Position numbers and translations under genes: made by a program. A model generated the notes under the pieces. The model made no database searches, was not told the DNA's origin, and saw only the letters and a program-made list of their open reading frames with translations. Of a stretch of DNA of 64,000 nucleotides, positions 38,315 to 47,318 are shown piece after piece (positions within the stretch are counted from its first letter, which is position 1; each line of letters begins with the position of its first letter). Source of the DNA: Comamonas testosteroni. GTDB lineage: Bacteria; Pseudomonadota; Gammaproteobacteria; Burkholderiales; Burkholderiaceae_C. The DNA lies in contig NZ_AWOR01000057.1 in the NCBI RefSeq assembly GCF_000761245.1, positions 62,001 to 126,000 of the forward strand, given 5' to 3'.

Positions 38315-39547
38315 ATGACGACGATGAATATCCAAGACCCCGCCACGCAGACCGCCACGCCGCGCGCGCTGGAAGGGGTGAAAGTGGTGGAAATGGGCCA
38401 GCTGATTGCCGGCCCCTTCTGTGGCAAGACCCTGGGCGAGTTTGGTGCCGATGTCATCAAGATCGAGGCGCCCGGTGCGGGCGATCCGCTGCGCAACTGG
38501 CGCCTGATCAAGGAAGGCACCTCCGTCTGGTGGCAGGTGCAGTCGCGCAACAAGCGCTCGGTCGCTCTCGATCTGCGCCAGCAGGAGGCGCAGGCCGTGG
38601 CGCGTCAGCTGATTGCCGAAGCCGATGTGCTGGTCGAGAACTTCCGTCCCGGTACGCTGGAAGGCTGGGGCATGTCGCCCGAGGAGCTGCACGCCATCAA
38701 CCCCGGTCTGGTGATCCTGCGCATTTCGGGCTATGGCCAGACCGGCCCCTATCGCGATCTGCCTGGCTTTGGCGTGATCGGCGAGGCCATGGGCGGGCTG
38801 CGCCACCTGACGGCCGAGCCGGGCCGGGTGCCGGTGCGCGTGGGCGTGTCGATCGGCGATACGCTGGCGGCCCTGCACGGCGTGATCGGCGTGATGATGG
38901 CTCTGTATCACCGCAAGGTGAACGGCGGCCCCGGTCAGGTGATCGATGTGGCCCTGCATGAGGCCGTGTTCAACATCATGGAAAGCCTGATCCCCGAGTA
39001 CAGCGCCTTTGGCGCCGTGCGCGAGGCCGCCGGCAGTGCGCTGCCGGGCATTGCGCCCTCGAATGCCTACCCCTGCCAGGATGGCTGGGTGCTGGTGGCG
39101 GGCAATGGCGACTCCATCTTCAAGCGACTCATGGCGGCCATCGGCCGCCATGATCTGGCCGATGCGCCCGATCTGGCCGACAACGCGGGCCGCGTCCAGC
39201 GCGTGGCCGAGATCGATGCCGCGATTGGCGCCTGGACGCAGGCGCGCAGCGTGCAGGCGGTGATGGACGAGCTGGGCGCGGCACGCGTGCCGGCCGGCAA
39301 GGTCTACACGGCCAAGGATATTGCCGAGGATCCGCATTACCAGGCGCGCGAGATGATTCTGACCCAGCGCACCCGCGATGGTTTCGAGCTGCAGGTGCCC
39401 GGCGTGGTGCCCAAGCTTTCGCTGACGCCGGGCACGGTGCGCAGCAGCGCCCCCCATGTGGGCGACGACACCGATGCCGTGCTGGCTGAGATAGGTCTGA
39501 GCGCCGAGCAGATTGCGCAGTTGCGCGCCAAGGGGATTGTCCAATGA
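38315..39547 (+). CDS. CaiB/BaiF family CoA transferase
   Basis: 410 residues from the ATG at 38315; ATG at 38324 is an alternative. Family III CoA transferase. N-terminal pattern LEGVKVVEMGQLIAGPFCGKTLGEFGADVIKIEAPGAGDPLRNW (parts: MGQLIAGPFCGKTLGEFGAD, VIKIEAPGAGD), DVLVENFRPGTLEGWG, and the segment VSIGDTLAALHGVIGVMMAL holding the conserved Asp. It moves CoA from a donor acyl-CoA, usually succinyl-CoA, to a carboxylic acid. Its stop overlaps the next start (ATGA). Confidence 0.92.
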   Translation: MTTMNIQDPATQTATPRALEGVKVVEMGQLIAGPFCGKTLGEFGADVIKIEAPGAGDPLRNWRLIKEGTSVWWQVQSRNKRSVALDLRQQEAQAVARQLIAEADVLVENFRPGTLEGWGMSPEELHAINPGLVILRISGYGQTGPYRDLPGFGVIGEAMGGLRHLTAEPGRVPVRVGVSIGDTLAALHGVIGVMMALYHRKVNGGPGQVIDVALHEAVFNIMESLIPEYSAFGAVREAAGSALPGIAPSNAYPCQDGWVLVAGNGDSIFKRLMAAIGRHDLADAPDLADNAGRVQRVAEIDAAIGAWTQARSVQAVMDELGAARVPAGKVYTAKDIAEDPHYQAREMILTQRTRDGFELQVPGVVPKLSLTPGTVRSSAPHVGDDTDAVLAEIGLSAEQIAQLRAKGIVQ

Positions 39548-40536
39548 TGGCCGCCGATCTCAACACCACGGTGTGGACGGGTGCGGGTCGCCGCATCCAT
39601 ATGAACGAAGTCGGCACGCGCGACGGTTTGCAGATGGAGCAGGCCTTTGTGCCCACCGAGGACAAGATCGCGCTGGTCAACGCGCTGTCCGAGGCGGGCC
39701 TGTCCAAGATCGAGGTCACGGCTTTTGTCTCGCCCAAGGCCATCCCGGCCCTGCGCGATGGCGAGATCGTGATGCGCGAGATCGCTCGCCGGCCGGGCAC
39801 GGTCTACACGGCGCTGGTGCCCAATGTGCGCGGCGCGGAGCGTGCGATCGATGCGCAGACCGACGAACTCAATCTGGTGATGTCGGTCAGCGAGACGCAC
39901 AACCTCTGCAATCTGCGCATGCAGCGCAGCCAGTCCTTCGAGGCGCTCAGGCTGGTGATCGCCACGGCGCAGCAGGCGGCAACGCCCGTCAACGTGTCGC
40001 TTTCCTGCTGCTTTGGCTGCCCCATGGAGGGCGATGTGGCCGAGGCCGAAGTGCTGGCCTGGGTGCAGCGCTTTGCCGATCTGGGCGTGCAGGGCATCAC
40101 GTTGTGCGACACCACGGGCATGGCCTATCCCAACCAGGTGCATTCCATGGTCCAGGCCTTCAAGGCGCGCTGGCCGCAGCTGGGCCTGACCCTGCATTTC
40201 CACAATACGCGCGGCATGGCGCTGGCCAATGTGCTGGCCTCCATAGCTGCGGGTGCGGATCGCTTTGACGCCTCGATTGGTGGTCTGGGCGGCTGTCCCT
40301 ATGCGCCAGGTGCCTCGGGCAATGCCTGCACGGAAGAGATCGTGCACGCGCTGCAGCTCATGGGCTACGACACCGGCACAGACCTGGCCCGCATCGTGGC
40401 GGCCGCTCGCAGCCTGCCGGCACTGATCGGCCACGAGACGCCCAGCCAGATCGTCAAGGCCGGCGCGCGCTGGGACCTGCACCAGCCGCCTGCGGATTTT
40501 GCCGAGATCAAGGAACGCGCCCAGGCCAGGGCCTGA
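39544..40536 (+). CDS. Hydroxymethylglutaryl-CoA lyase family protein
   Basis: 330 residues. HMG-CoA-lyase-like TIM barrel: NEVGTRDGLQMEQAFV, the metal His pair in LTLHFHNTRGMALANV, and the catalytic signature GGLGGCPYAPGASGNACTEE. It would cleave a 3-hydroxyacyl-CoA to acetyl-CoA and a keto acid. Coupled by a 4-bp overlap to the CoA transferase, so the pair activates an acid and then cleaves it. The true substrate may be HMG or a related methylated dicarboxylic acid. Confidence 0.9.
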   Translation: MMAADLNTTVWTGAGRRIHMNEVGTRDGLQMEQAFVPTEDKIALVNALSEAGLSKIEVTAFVSPKAIPALRDGEIVMREIARRPGTVYTALVPNVRGAERAIDAQTDELNLVMSVSETHNLCNLRMQRSQSFEALRLVIATAQQAATPVNVSLSCCFGCPMEGDVAEAEVLAWVQRFADLGVQGITLCDTTGMAYPNQVHSMVQAFKARWPQLGLTLHFHNTRGMALANVLASIAAGADRFDASIGGLGGCPYAPGASGNACTEEIVHALQLMGYDTGTDLARIVAAARSLPALIGHETPSQIVKAGARWDLHQPPADFAEIKERAQARA

Positions 40537-40700
40537 GACGGTTTTCACCCCGCTGCATCGGCTCTTTCGGGGGAAGGAGCTGATGCGGTTTACAGCCCCA
40601 CGGCTTGCGCAAATTCAGATCAGGCATGGTGTCTGGCCAATACAGATGCCCGCTGTCCACCCTTGTTTGCGCAAGTCCCCATTCCAATCAGGAGACAAAC

Positions 40701-41687
40701 ATGACTGTTCAACCTCAACGCCTTCATTTAATGCTTGCGACGGCCGCTGCCGCGGTCGGCCTTGCCAGCGCCCCGGCCATGGCCCAGGGCAGCTATCCCA
40801 GCAAAACCGTGCTGATGATCGTGCCCGCAGCCGCGGGTGGCACCACCGATCTGGCCGGCCGCATGGCCGCACAGGCGCTGGCGCCGGTGATCGGGCAATC
40901 GGTGGTGGTGGACAACAAGGGCGGCGGCAACGGCGCCATCGCCGCCAATCTGGTCAAGCGTGCCGATGCCGACGGCTACACGCTGCTGATGCAGTACTCC
41001 GGCTACCACGTCATCTCCCCGCATCTGACCAAGGCCAGAAGCTGGGAGCAAAGCGACTTTGCCCCCGTGGCCAATGTGCTGTCGGCGCCGCAGATCATCG
41101 TGGTGCGCTCCGAGCTGCCGGTGAAGACGCTGGCTGAGCTGGTGAGCTACACCAAGGCCAACCCCGGCAAGCTCAACTACGCCTCGTCGGGCAATGGCTC
41201 GCTGCAGCATGTGACGGGTGCCATGCTGGAGCAGCAGGCCGGCGTGAAGATGGTGCACGTGCCCTACAAGGGCACGGGCCCGGCGCTGCAGGACCTGCTG
41301 GGCGGTCAGGTGGACCTGACCTTCGGCACCGCGCCTCCCTTCATGCCCCATGTGCAAAGCGGAAAGCTGCGCGTGCTGGCCGTGACGGGCAAGCAGCGCC
41401 TGCCCAGCCTGCCCAATGTGCCCACCACGGCGGAAGCCGGCTACCCGGGCGTGAACGCCACGTCCTGGTTTGCCGTGTTTGCGCCCAAGGCCACGCCGCA
41501 GCCCGTGATCGACAAGCTGACGGCCGACATCAAAAAGGTGGTGGAGGACCCCGCCTTCAAGAAAAAGGCCGAAGAGCAGGGCGCCACGGCGGACTATATG
41601 AGCCCGCAGCAACTGGCGGCCATGGTCAAGACCGAATACGGCAACTGGGCGCAGGTGGTGAAGTCGTCCGGGATCGAAGCCGAGTAA
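40701..41687 (+). CDS. Bug family tripartite tricarboxylate transporter substrate-binding protein
   Basis: 328 residues from the ATG at 40701, with CAGGAGAC upstream. Signal peptide with AAAAVGLASAPAMA. Bug/TctC fold motifs: YPSKTVLMIVPAAAGGTTDLAGR, VVVDNKGGGNGAIAAN, MVHVPYKGTGPALQDLLGG. It binds a small carboxylate in the periplasm. No tctA/tctB membrane genes are adjacent. It is in the cluster of the CoA transferase and lyase, so its ligand is likely the substrate of that pathway. Confidence 0.92.
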   Translation: MTVQPQRLHLMLATAAAAVGLASAPAMAQGSYPSKTVLMIVPAAAGGTTDLAGRMAAQALAPVIGQSVVVDNKGGGNGAIAANLVKRADADGYTLLMQYSGYHVISPHLTKARSWEQSDFAPVANVLSAPQIIVVRSELPVKTLAELVSYTKANPGKLNYASSGNGSLQHVTGAMLEQQAGVKMVHVPYKGTGPALQDLLGGQVDLTFGTAPPFMPHVQSGKLRVLAVTGKQRLPSLPNVPTTAEAGYPGVNATSWFAVFAPKATPQPVIDKLTADIKKVVEDPAFKKKAEEQGATADYMSPQQLAAMVKTEYGNWAQVVKSSGIEAE

Positions 41688-41730
41688 GCTGCAGGGCGCA
41701 GGGATTGCCTCGAATCCCTTGGTCCTAAAA

Positions 41731-41818
41731 AAGGAGCTTCTATCGCTTGATTGGTAAGGATTTCAGATTGAAAACTATCTGAAATCCAATCTGATCAAGC
41801 GCTGGCAGCTCCTTTTAT
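41731..41818. repeat. Long palindromic repeat between the Bug gene and uvrC
   Basis: Nested inverted arms: outer AGGAGCTTCTATCGCTTGAT ... ATCAAGCGCTGGCAGCTCCT, inner GGATTTCAGAT / ATCTGAAATCC. Minus-strand core AGCTGCCAGCGCTTGAT matches other copies in this window. A T-run follows, so it may also serve as terminator for the preceding gene. Confidence 0.8.
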
Positions 41819-41892
41819 TGATGTGCAATACGCCGCCGGTCGTTTGCACCGCTTGCTGCAGGATTCGTCCACATGCGCAGACAATAGCACCC

Positions 41893-43845
41893 ATGTCTTC
41901 CACGCATTCCGCCGAACTGCTGGCCCAGGTGGCCGCGCTGCCGCCATTGCCCGGCGTCTATCGCTATTTCGATGCTGCCGGTGTCCTGCTCTATGTGGGC
42001 AAGGCCATCAACCTCAAGCGCCGCGTCTCCAGCTACTTCCAGAAGGAGCATGGCGGCACGCGCATAGGCCATATGGTCAGCAAGATCGTGCGGCTGGAGA
42101 CCACGGTGGTGCGCTCCGAAGCCGAAGCGCTGCTGCTGGAAAACAACCTCATCAAGACGCTGTACCCCAAGTACAACATCCTGTTCAGGGACGACAAAAG
42201 CTATCCCTATCTCAAGATCACCGGCGTGGCCCACCGAGACGGCAAGGAGGGCGAGCCTGCGTTTCAGGAGTTTCCGCGCATTGCCTACTACCGCGGCGCC
42301 GTGGACAAGAAGCACCGCTACTTCGGCCCCTATCCCAGTGCCTGGGCGGTCAAGGAAAGCATTCAGCTGCTGCAGAAAGTCTTCCGGCTGCGCACCTGCG
42401 AGGACACGGTGTTTGCCAACCGCAGCCGCCCCTGTCTGCTCTATCAGATCAAGCGCTGCACCGGCCCCTGCGTGGACCTGATATCGCCCGAGGCCTATGC
42501 GCTGGATGTGCGCAACGCCGAAGCCATGCTGCGCGGCGAAACCAGCGAGCTGCTGCAGCAGCTCGAAGCGCGCATGATGGCGCACTCCGACAAGCTGGAG
42601 TTCGAGCAGGCGGCCGAGGTGCGCAACCAGCTCACGGCCCTGTCGCGCGTGCTGCACCAGCAGGCGATCGAAACCACGGATGACAAGGATGTGGACATCC
42701 TGGCCGTGCGCGTGCAGGGCGGCCGTGCCTGCGTGAACCTGGCCATGGTGCGCGGCGGCCGCCACCTGGGCGACCGGCCTTACTTCCCGGTGAATCTGGG
42801 CGATGCCGCGTCGGTCTACTCCAGCGAGGAAGAGGTGGACGCCGCAGCCCAGGCGCGGCCCGTGGAGGAGCTGGTGCTGGAGGCCTTTATCGCCCAGCAC
42901 TATGTCGGCGTGGCCGTGCCGCCCACGCTCATCGTCAGCCATCGCGTGGACAAGCGGCTGGTGGAGCTGCTGACCGAGCAGACCGGCGTGCGCATCACCG
43001 TGGTCCAGCAGCCGCGCGAGCAGCGCCGCATCTGGCTTGAGATGGCACAGAAAAATGCCGACATCCAGCTGGCCCGTCTGCTGGCCGAAGAAGGCTCGCA
43101 ACAGGCGCGCACGCGTGCGCTGGCCGAGGCGCTGGACCTGCCGGTCGAGAATCTCGACGAGCTGACCATCGAATGCTTCGACATCTCGCACACCAGCGGC
43201 GAGAGCACCAAGGCGTCCTGCGTGGTGTTTCATCACCACAAGATGCAGAGCAGCGACTACCGCCGTTTCAATATCGAAGGCATCACCGGCGGCGACGACT
43301 ATGCGGCCATGCGCCAGGTGCTCACGCGCCGCTACAAGCCCGTGGCCGAGGCGCAGCGCGAGGCGGGAGGCGCCGAGCTGAGTGGCAAGCAGCCGCATCT
43401 GCCCGATCTGGTGCTGGTCGACGGCGGCAAGGGCCAGGTCAGCATGGCGCGCGAAGTGTTCACGGAGCTGGGCCTTGATCTGTCGCGCATCGTGGGCGTG
43501 GAAAAAGGCGAGGGCCGCAAGGTCGGCCTGGAGGAGCTGGTGTTTGCCGATGGGCGCGACAAGGTCTACCTGGGCCATGACTCGGCGGCACTGATGCTGG
43601 TGGCGCAGATCCGCGACGAGGCGCACCGCTTTGCCATCACCGGCATGCGCGCGGCCCGCGCCAAGGTGCGCACTGGCAGCAGCAGCCTGGAAGACATTGC
43701 CGGCGTGGGGCCCAAGAAGCGGGCGCGATTGCTGCAGCGCTTTGGCGGCGTGCGCGGCGTGGCCGATGCCAGCGTGGACGACCTGATGACCGTGGAGGGC
43801 ATTTCCGCAACGCTGGCCGAAGAAATCTACAAGGCACTGCATTGA
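41893..43845 (+). CDS. uvrC: Excinuclease ABC subunit C
   Basis: 650 residues from the ATG at 41893. N-terminal GIY-YIG nuclease ([18 protein letters not shown]), a UVR motif region ([22 protein letters not shown]), the RNase H-like C-terminal nuclease ([38 protein letters not shown]), and two helix-hairpin-helix motifs ([18 protein letters not shown]). It makes both incisions in nucleotide excision repair with UvrAB. It is followed by pgsA 51 bp later. Confidence 0.96.
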   Translation: MSSTHSAELLAQVAALPPLPGVYRYFDAAGVLLYVGKAINLKRRVSSYFQKEHGGTRIGHMVSKIVRLETTVVRSEAEALLLENNLIKTLYPKYNILFRDDKSYPYLKITGVAHRDGKEGEPAFQEFPRIAYYRGAVDKKHRYFGPYPSAWAVKESIQLLQKVFRLRTCEDTVFANRSRPCLLYQIKRCTGPCVDLISPEAYALDVRNAEAMLRGETSELLQQLEARMMAHSDKLEFEQAAEVRNQLTALSRVLHQQAIETTDDKDVDILAVRVQGGRACVNLAMVRGGRHLGDRPYFPVNLGDAASVYSSEEEVDAAAQARPVEELVLEAFIAQHYVGVAVPPTLIVSHRVDKRLVELLTEQTGVRITVVQQPREQRRIWLEMAQKNADIQLARLLAEEGSQQARTRALAEALDLPVENLDELTIECFDISHTSGESTKASCVVFHHHKMQSSDYRRFNIEGITGGDDYAAMRQVLTRRYKPVAEAQREAGGAELSGKQPHLPDLVLVDGGKGQVSMAREVFTELGLDLSRIVGVEKGEGRKVGLEELVFADGRDKVYLGHDSAALMLVAQIRDEAHRFAITGMRAARAKVRTGSSSLEDIAGVGPKKRARLLQRFGGVRGVADASVDDLMTVEGISATLAEEIYKALH

Positions 43846-43896
43846 TGCAGGCTGCGCGAGCGCGAATCCACGCTGGCGCTGCGTGCTCGTGACACA

Positions 43897-44469
43897 ATGA
43901 CACCCATGTTCTTCACCATCCCTACTGTGCTGACCCTTACGCGGATCGTGGCGATTCCGCTCATCGTGGGGGTGTTTTACGCGCCGCTGGATCAGGCGAC
44001 CCGCAATCTCATCGCCACTGTGATGTTCATTGTGTTTGCCGCCACCGACTGGTTTGACGGCTATCTGGCGCGCAAGCTCAATCAGACGTCGGCATTCGGT
44101 GCTTTTCTAGATCCCGTTGCCGACAAGTTTCTGGTCTGTGCATCGCTGCTGGTGCTGGTTCATCTGCAACGCGCCGATGTGTTCGTGGCGCTGATCATCA
44201 TCGGACGCGAGATCGCAATCTCGGCACTGCGTGAATGGATGGCTCAGATCGGCGCCAGCAAGAGCGTGGCCGTGCACATGATCGGCAAGGCCAAGACCAT
44301 GGCCCAGATGGTGGCCATCCCCTTTTTGCTCTATGACGGAGTGGCGTTTGGAGTGATCGATACCGGTGTCTGGGGACAGTGGCTGATCTGGATTGCAGCG
44401 GTGCTGACCGTCTGGTCCATGGTCTACTACCTGCAAAAGGCATTGCCCGAAATTCGTGCCAGGCTCTGA
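43897..44469 (+). CDS. pgsA: CDP-diacylglycerol--glycerol-3-phosphate 3-phosphatidyltransferase
   Basis: 190 residues. CDP-alcohol phosphotransferase signature DG-x2-AR-x8-G-x3-D-x3-D beginning WFDGYLARKL near residue 53. Four to five hydrophobic segments, including PLIVGVFYAPL and LIATVMFIVFAAT. It makes phosphatidylglycerophosphate in the inner membrane. A start at 43906 (MFFTIP) is possible. Next to uvrC, a linkage also seen in enterics. Confidence 0.94.
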   Translation: MTPMFFTIPTVLTLTRIVAIPLIVGVFYAPLDQATRNLIATVMFIVFAATDWFDGYLARKLNQTSAFGAFLDPVADKFLVCASLLVLVHLQRADVFVALIIIGREIAISALREWMAQIGASKSVAVHMIGKAKTMAQMVAIPFLLYDGVAFGVIDTGVWGQWLIWIAAVLTVWSMVYYLQKALPEIRARL

Positions 44470-44490
44470 AATCCGAAGTGGACCTCTCTG

Positions 44491-44517
44491 AAAGCGCTTG
44501 TTCATCAAGCGCTTTTT
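44491..44517 (+). terminator. Terminator after pgsA, built from the repeat core
   Basis: Stem AAAGCGCTTG / CAAGCGCTTT with a short loop and T5. The stem sequence is the same AGCGCTTG core as the dispersed repeats. Confidence 0.8.
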
Positions 44518-44876
44518 GCTGTCTGGTGGGCTGTTTTCGACGCGGCAAAAAGACTTTGCGGCGGCGCCTCGCACGACATGATCGGACTGCAGATTTTGTC
44601 AATTGTTGTCAATCGGTGAAGCCGACACGGAAGAAGCTTGAAAAAAGGCGCTGTGGATGGCCGAACCCGCTCAAAAACCGCATAGAATCTGGTTCTGTCG
44701 CTGGAATGCGCAGCGCGAGTTGGCGTCAAAAATGTCAGCGGCTTCAGGTAAAAATGGGCTTGCCCATACGCAAAAACTGATAGGCTGGCTTCCGTCTTCA
44801 TCGCGACTGGTTTCTTGTTACGCAAGACTTGCGTTTGCAGAGACATTCCATTCACTTATTTCTCGAGAGGCATCTT
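44518..44876. other. 359-bp gap before hupB
   Basis: No supported gene. It should hold the hupB promoter; a Shine-Dalgarno-like GAGAGG precedes the GTG start. Short frames on both strands show no recognisable protein. Confidence 0.5.
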
Positions 44877-45149
44877 GTGAATAAAACCGAACTGATTGAG
44901 CACATCGCTAACAACGCCGATATTTCCAAGGCCGCAGCTGCGCGTGCACTGGACTCCACGATCGACGCAGTGAAGAAAACACTGAAAAAAGGTGGTACAG
45001 TATCGCTTGTTGGTTTTGGCACATTTGCTGTTGGCAAGCGTGCAGCTCGCACCGGTCGTAATCCCCGTACCGGCGATTCCATCAAGATCAAAGCGGCCAA
45101 GGTGCCTAAATTCCGTCCGGGCAAAGCATTGAAAGATGCTCTGAACTGA
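44877..45149 (+). CDS. hupB: HU family DNA-binding protein
   Basis: 90 residues from a GTG at 44877, the exact HU length. [18 protein letters not shown] at the N-terminus and the DNA-binding arm with [20 protein letters not shown] are clear. It is a histone-like nucleoid protein that bends DNA. It stands immediately upstream of tRNA-Val. Confidence 0.95.
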   Translation: MNKTELIEHIANNADISKAAAARALDSTIDAVKKTLKKGGTVSLVGFGTFAVGKRAARTGRNPRTGDSIKIKAAKVPKFRPGKALKDALN

Positions 45150-45163
45150 CAGCCAGTTTCAGT

Positions 45164-45239
45164 GGGTCCTTAGCTCAGTTGGTAGAGCGGCTCCTTTACA
45201 CGGAGTAGGTCGGCGGTTCGAGACCGTCAGGACCCACCA
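45164..45239 (+). tRNA. tRNA-Val(TAC)
   Basis: 76 nt including the encoded CCA. Acceptor stem GGGTCCT / AGGACCC, D arm GCTCAGTTGGTAGAGC, anticodon stem-loop GCTCC-TTTACAC-GGAGT with anticodon TAC at 45197-45199 (valine), T arm with GGTTCGAGACC. It marks the boundary to the accessory DNA downstream and is a likely integration site. Confidence 0.96.
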
Positions 45240-45256
45240 CTAAAACTAAAGAAATC

Positions 45257-45286
45257 AAGGGCTTAGAGCAATCTAAGCCCTTTTTC
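45257..45286. terminator. Terminator after tRNA-Val
   Basis: Stem AAGGGCTTAGA / TCTAAGCCCTT with a 4-nt loop and T-run; can also end the convergent phage-like gene. Confidence 0.85.
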
Positions 45287-45296
45287 TTTGTCCTCT

Positions 45297-46235
45297 CTAC
45301 CAGCCCAAATAGCCGCCACAGGCCGCCTCTACCAACTGAAAATCGTTGTCTGCCAACTCTGCAGGGATTAGTATGGCGCTCCCTTTCGGGAGGCTACATG
45401 GCATCCAGCAGAGCGCTGTCACTCCGCGCGTCCGCCTGCGCGGGAAGTGTCCGGTAGCAGTAGCCAGCAGGGCGCGCACTGTGGAGGCGTAAAAGACGCC
45501 GTACTCGCCGTTGGTCAACGTGTTGAGGCTGAAAACGCTCGGCGTGTCGCCATCGGCAAAGACTCTCAGCACTGCATCAGGCTCAGGCAGCACCACTGGC
45601 GCGGCAGTTTTAATTTGGTGTAATTCCACCGAGTTGGCTGCCGGGGTGGCGGCAAGCGCGGCGCGGGGCTGCCATGCCAGGGATGCGGCAGCCGTGTTTG
45701 AGTGGATATAGCCATCGCAGTCTGAGCCGGTACTCATATCCCCAGATTTCGCCCACGCCTCAAACGCGGCGCGCTCATCAGGCACTGCCACGGCGGCTGC
45801 TGCTGCCAGCTTGGCGCGAATTGGAACAAGCCTATTAATCGCTTCTGCACGCGCTTCGCCAGTTAGAGCCTGTGCGGGCATTGCCACGGCTGCGGACGCT
45901 GCCTGGGGTTGTGTGCGATAGAACTCCAGCGTTTCGGCTTCGCTTGAAAAGTGCAGCGTCACCTTGGAGTCGCCTGTGTGGACCATGAATGTGGGGAGAA
46001 CCGCCTGCGCAGGAGCTGGCTCCTGAATCTGGTGCAGGCACTGGCCAATTTCTCGATCATATGCCGGCAGGGCTGATGCCAGACGGCGGACTGCATGGGC
46101 GCTGCATCCCGCGCCTTCGGCTGTGCTGCAATTGCCGCGATTGCGCTCATCGTTCTCCAAGCCTTCAAGAATGGATGCTCCTTGCTCGACCGGGGCTGCG
46201 CCGTCGGTCAGCTTGATGACGTTCTTGTCTTGCAT
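45297..46235 (-). CDS. Prophage-type hypothetical protein
   Basis: 312 residues, Ala-rich. I do not recognise a full-length family. The central part, FEAWAKSGDMSTGSDCDGYIHSNTAAASLAWQPRAAL (pieces: AAFEAWAK, GYIHSNTAAASLAWQPRAAL), resembles the tail segment of many small hypothetical proteins in lambdoid and Burkholderiales phages. It lies right behind the tRNA on the opposite strand, where early phage genes usually sit; the integrase is absent. It may be a fusion of remnants. Confidence 0.6.
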   Translation of the reverse strand: MQDKNVIKLTDGAAPVEQGASILEGLENDERNRGNCSTAEGAGCSAHAVRRLASALPAYDREIGQCLHQIQEPAPAQAVLPTFMVHTGDSKVTLHFSSEAETLEFYRTQPQAASAAVAMPAQALTGEARAEAINRLVPIRAKLAAAAAVAVPDERAAFEAWAKSGDMSTGSDCDGYIHSNTAAASLAWQPRAALAATPAANSVELHQIKTAAPVVLPEPDAVLRVFADGDTPSVFSLNTLTNGEYGVFYASTVRALLATATGHFPRRRTRGVTALCWMPCSLPKGSAILIPAELADNDFQLVEAACGGYLGW

Positions 46236-46256
46236 TTAGGTGGCTCCCAGAATGAG

Positions 46257-46277
46257 AAAAGCCCGCGGCGGCGGGCT
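46257..46277 (-). terminator. GC-rich terminator hairpin of the prophage remnant
   Basis: Stem AGCCCGC / GCGGGCT with four A to the left, i.e. a T-run on the minus strand. The same hairpin type recurs at 58770, 59504 and 62103. Confidence 0.65.
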
Positions 46278-46290
46278 GGGGTGCTGGAGG

Positions 46291-46860
46291 TCAGGACATG
46301 CAACTCATGCCTGCTTTGATGAAGACGCGCGCCTGTTCCGCGTTGATGGCATTGCCGTGGGCGCGCAGGCGTCCCACTCTGGAGTTAGCCCCATGAGCCA
46401 GCGGGAATGTGCCGGGTTCAACTGGCCGCCACTTTCCATCTCGGCATAGGAGCCAGTCAACAGCTGACCAGAGGCCGTTGGTCGGGCCGGGCAATCGGGG
46501 ATCCATGCAGGCCACCTGCATTCCAAGATCGGTAATCGTTGCCACCTTGCGCCCCATGTCCAGCTTGCGTTGCATGTGCGCCTCCGGTGTGCCGCCCGCT
46601 TGATTCGCTGTGGGTGTTGCCCATCCTGCTAGATTCTCCGCATGGTTCAGCGTGATGTTGGGTATCGTTGACTCGATCGACGGGCAGCGAAGGGCATCCG
46701 TGCTGGTTGCCGTTGGCCAGCCTGCAAACTGTGCTAACTGCATATTCCGGTTGAGCTGACCGCCTGTGCCGGTTGCGGCTGACCAGTCCGCTGGTCGTGA
46801 CCGACTGCGTTCGGCCAGAAGCAGTCGGCGACGGCAAAGCAAAGCGGACGTTCCACACAA
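46291..46860 (-). pseudogene. Cytosine-C5 DNA methyltransferase, C-terminal fragment (phage)
   Basis: The 189-codon frame has no catalytic PCQ/ENV motifs but its last 60 residues carry the C-terminal pattern of phage DNA cytosine methyltransferases: [42 protein letters not shown] (motif IX-X region). Upstream repeats of GW-T/P-T-A ([19 protein letters not shown]) are also typical of the insertion in these phage enzymes. The N-terminal catalytic half is missing, so it is a remnant. Confidence 0.65.
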
Positions 46861-46985
46861 AGGTGATCGACGCCTTACAGCAACGTGTCCGAGTCGACCG
46901 ATCTGTTATGCGGCATCTGCGACGCGCTCACGGTCTCGCGTTCCTGATTTGCAGGAAACCATCCCTTCATCTGCAAAAGTGCCTG

Positions 46986-47219
46986 TCACCTTGGTTCTGC
47001 TTCCACGTATGGACGCACAGGCAACAGCCCCGTTGCTGGGGGCTCCACCAAGGTGCAGTGTGGAAAGGCAGCGCACATGTAATCGACAAAGGCGGCCACT
47101 TTAGTGCTGACCAGCCAGCGCGAGACGTGAAGCACCCGCAGTTCGATCGGGCGATTGTCCATGCGCTGCAAGCCTTGGTAACACGGCACCGGAGAGGGCT
47201 TCAACGGCGCGTGATCCAT
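46986..47219 (-). pseudogene. Possible LysR C-terminal fragment
   Basis: The frame contains IELRVLHVSRWLVSTKVAAFVDYM, seen as HVSRWLVSTKVAAFVDYM, which resembles the last strand and helix of LysR substrate-binding domains (pattern '(Y/V)PSRR-(L/V)S-KVRAFVDF'). Nothing of the HTH or the rest of the domain is present. Adjacent to the amidohydrolase cassette; could be a decayed regulator. Confidence 0.4.
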
Positions 47220-47318
47220 GAGGGGGTGTCAATTCGAGCGTTCGCTACGCTTCACAGCTTGCTGTTTGAATGCACGAGCCACAGAATTCGTCAGTGGGTG
47301 CTGGGCTTCTTGTTGCGC

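Noticed and set aside
38300-40548. Antisense frames over the CoA transferase and lyase genes (414 and 403 codons)
   Set aside because: Same reasoning: frames mirror recognised enzymes, with His/Arg/Gly-rich content and no domains.
41815-43842. 675-codon open frame antisense to uvrC
   Set aside because: It covers exactly the uvrC gene in mirror, is rich in Ala/His/Gln, has no ribosome site and no recognised domains; it is a shadow caused by high GC.
45200-45260. Attachment-site duplication of the tRNA-Val 3' end
   Set aside because: I searched by eye for the 3' end of the tRNA further on in the window and saw no second copy. It may lie outside or be lost.
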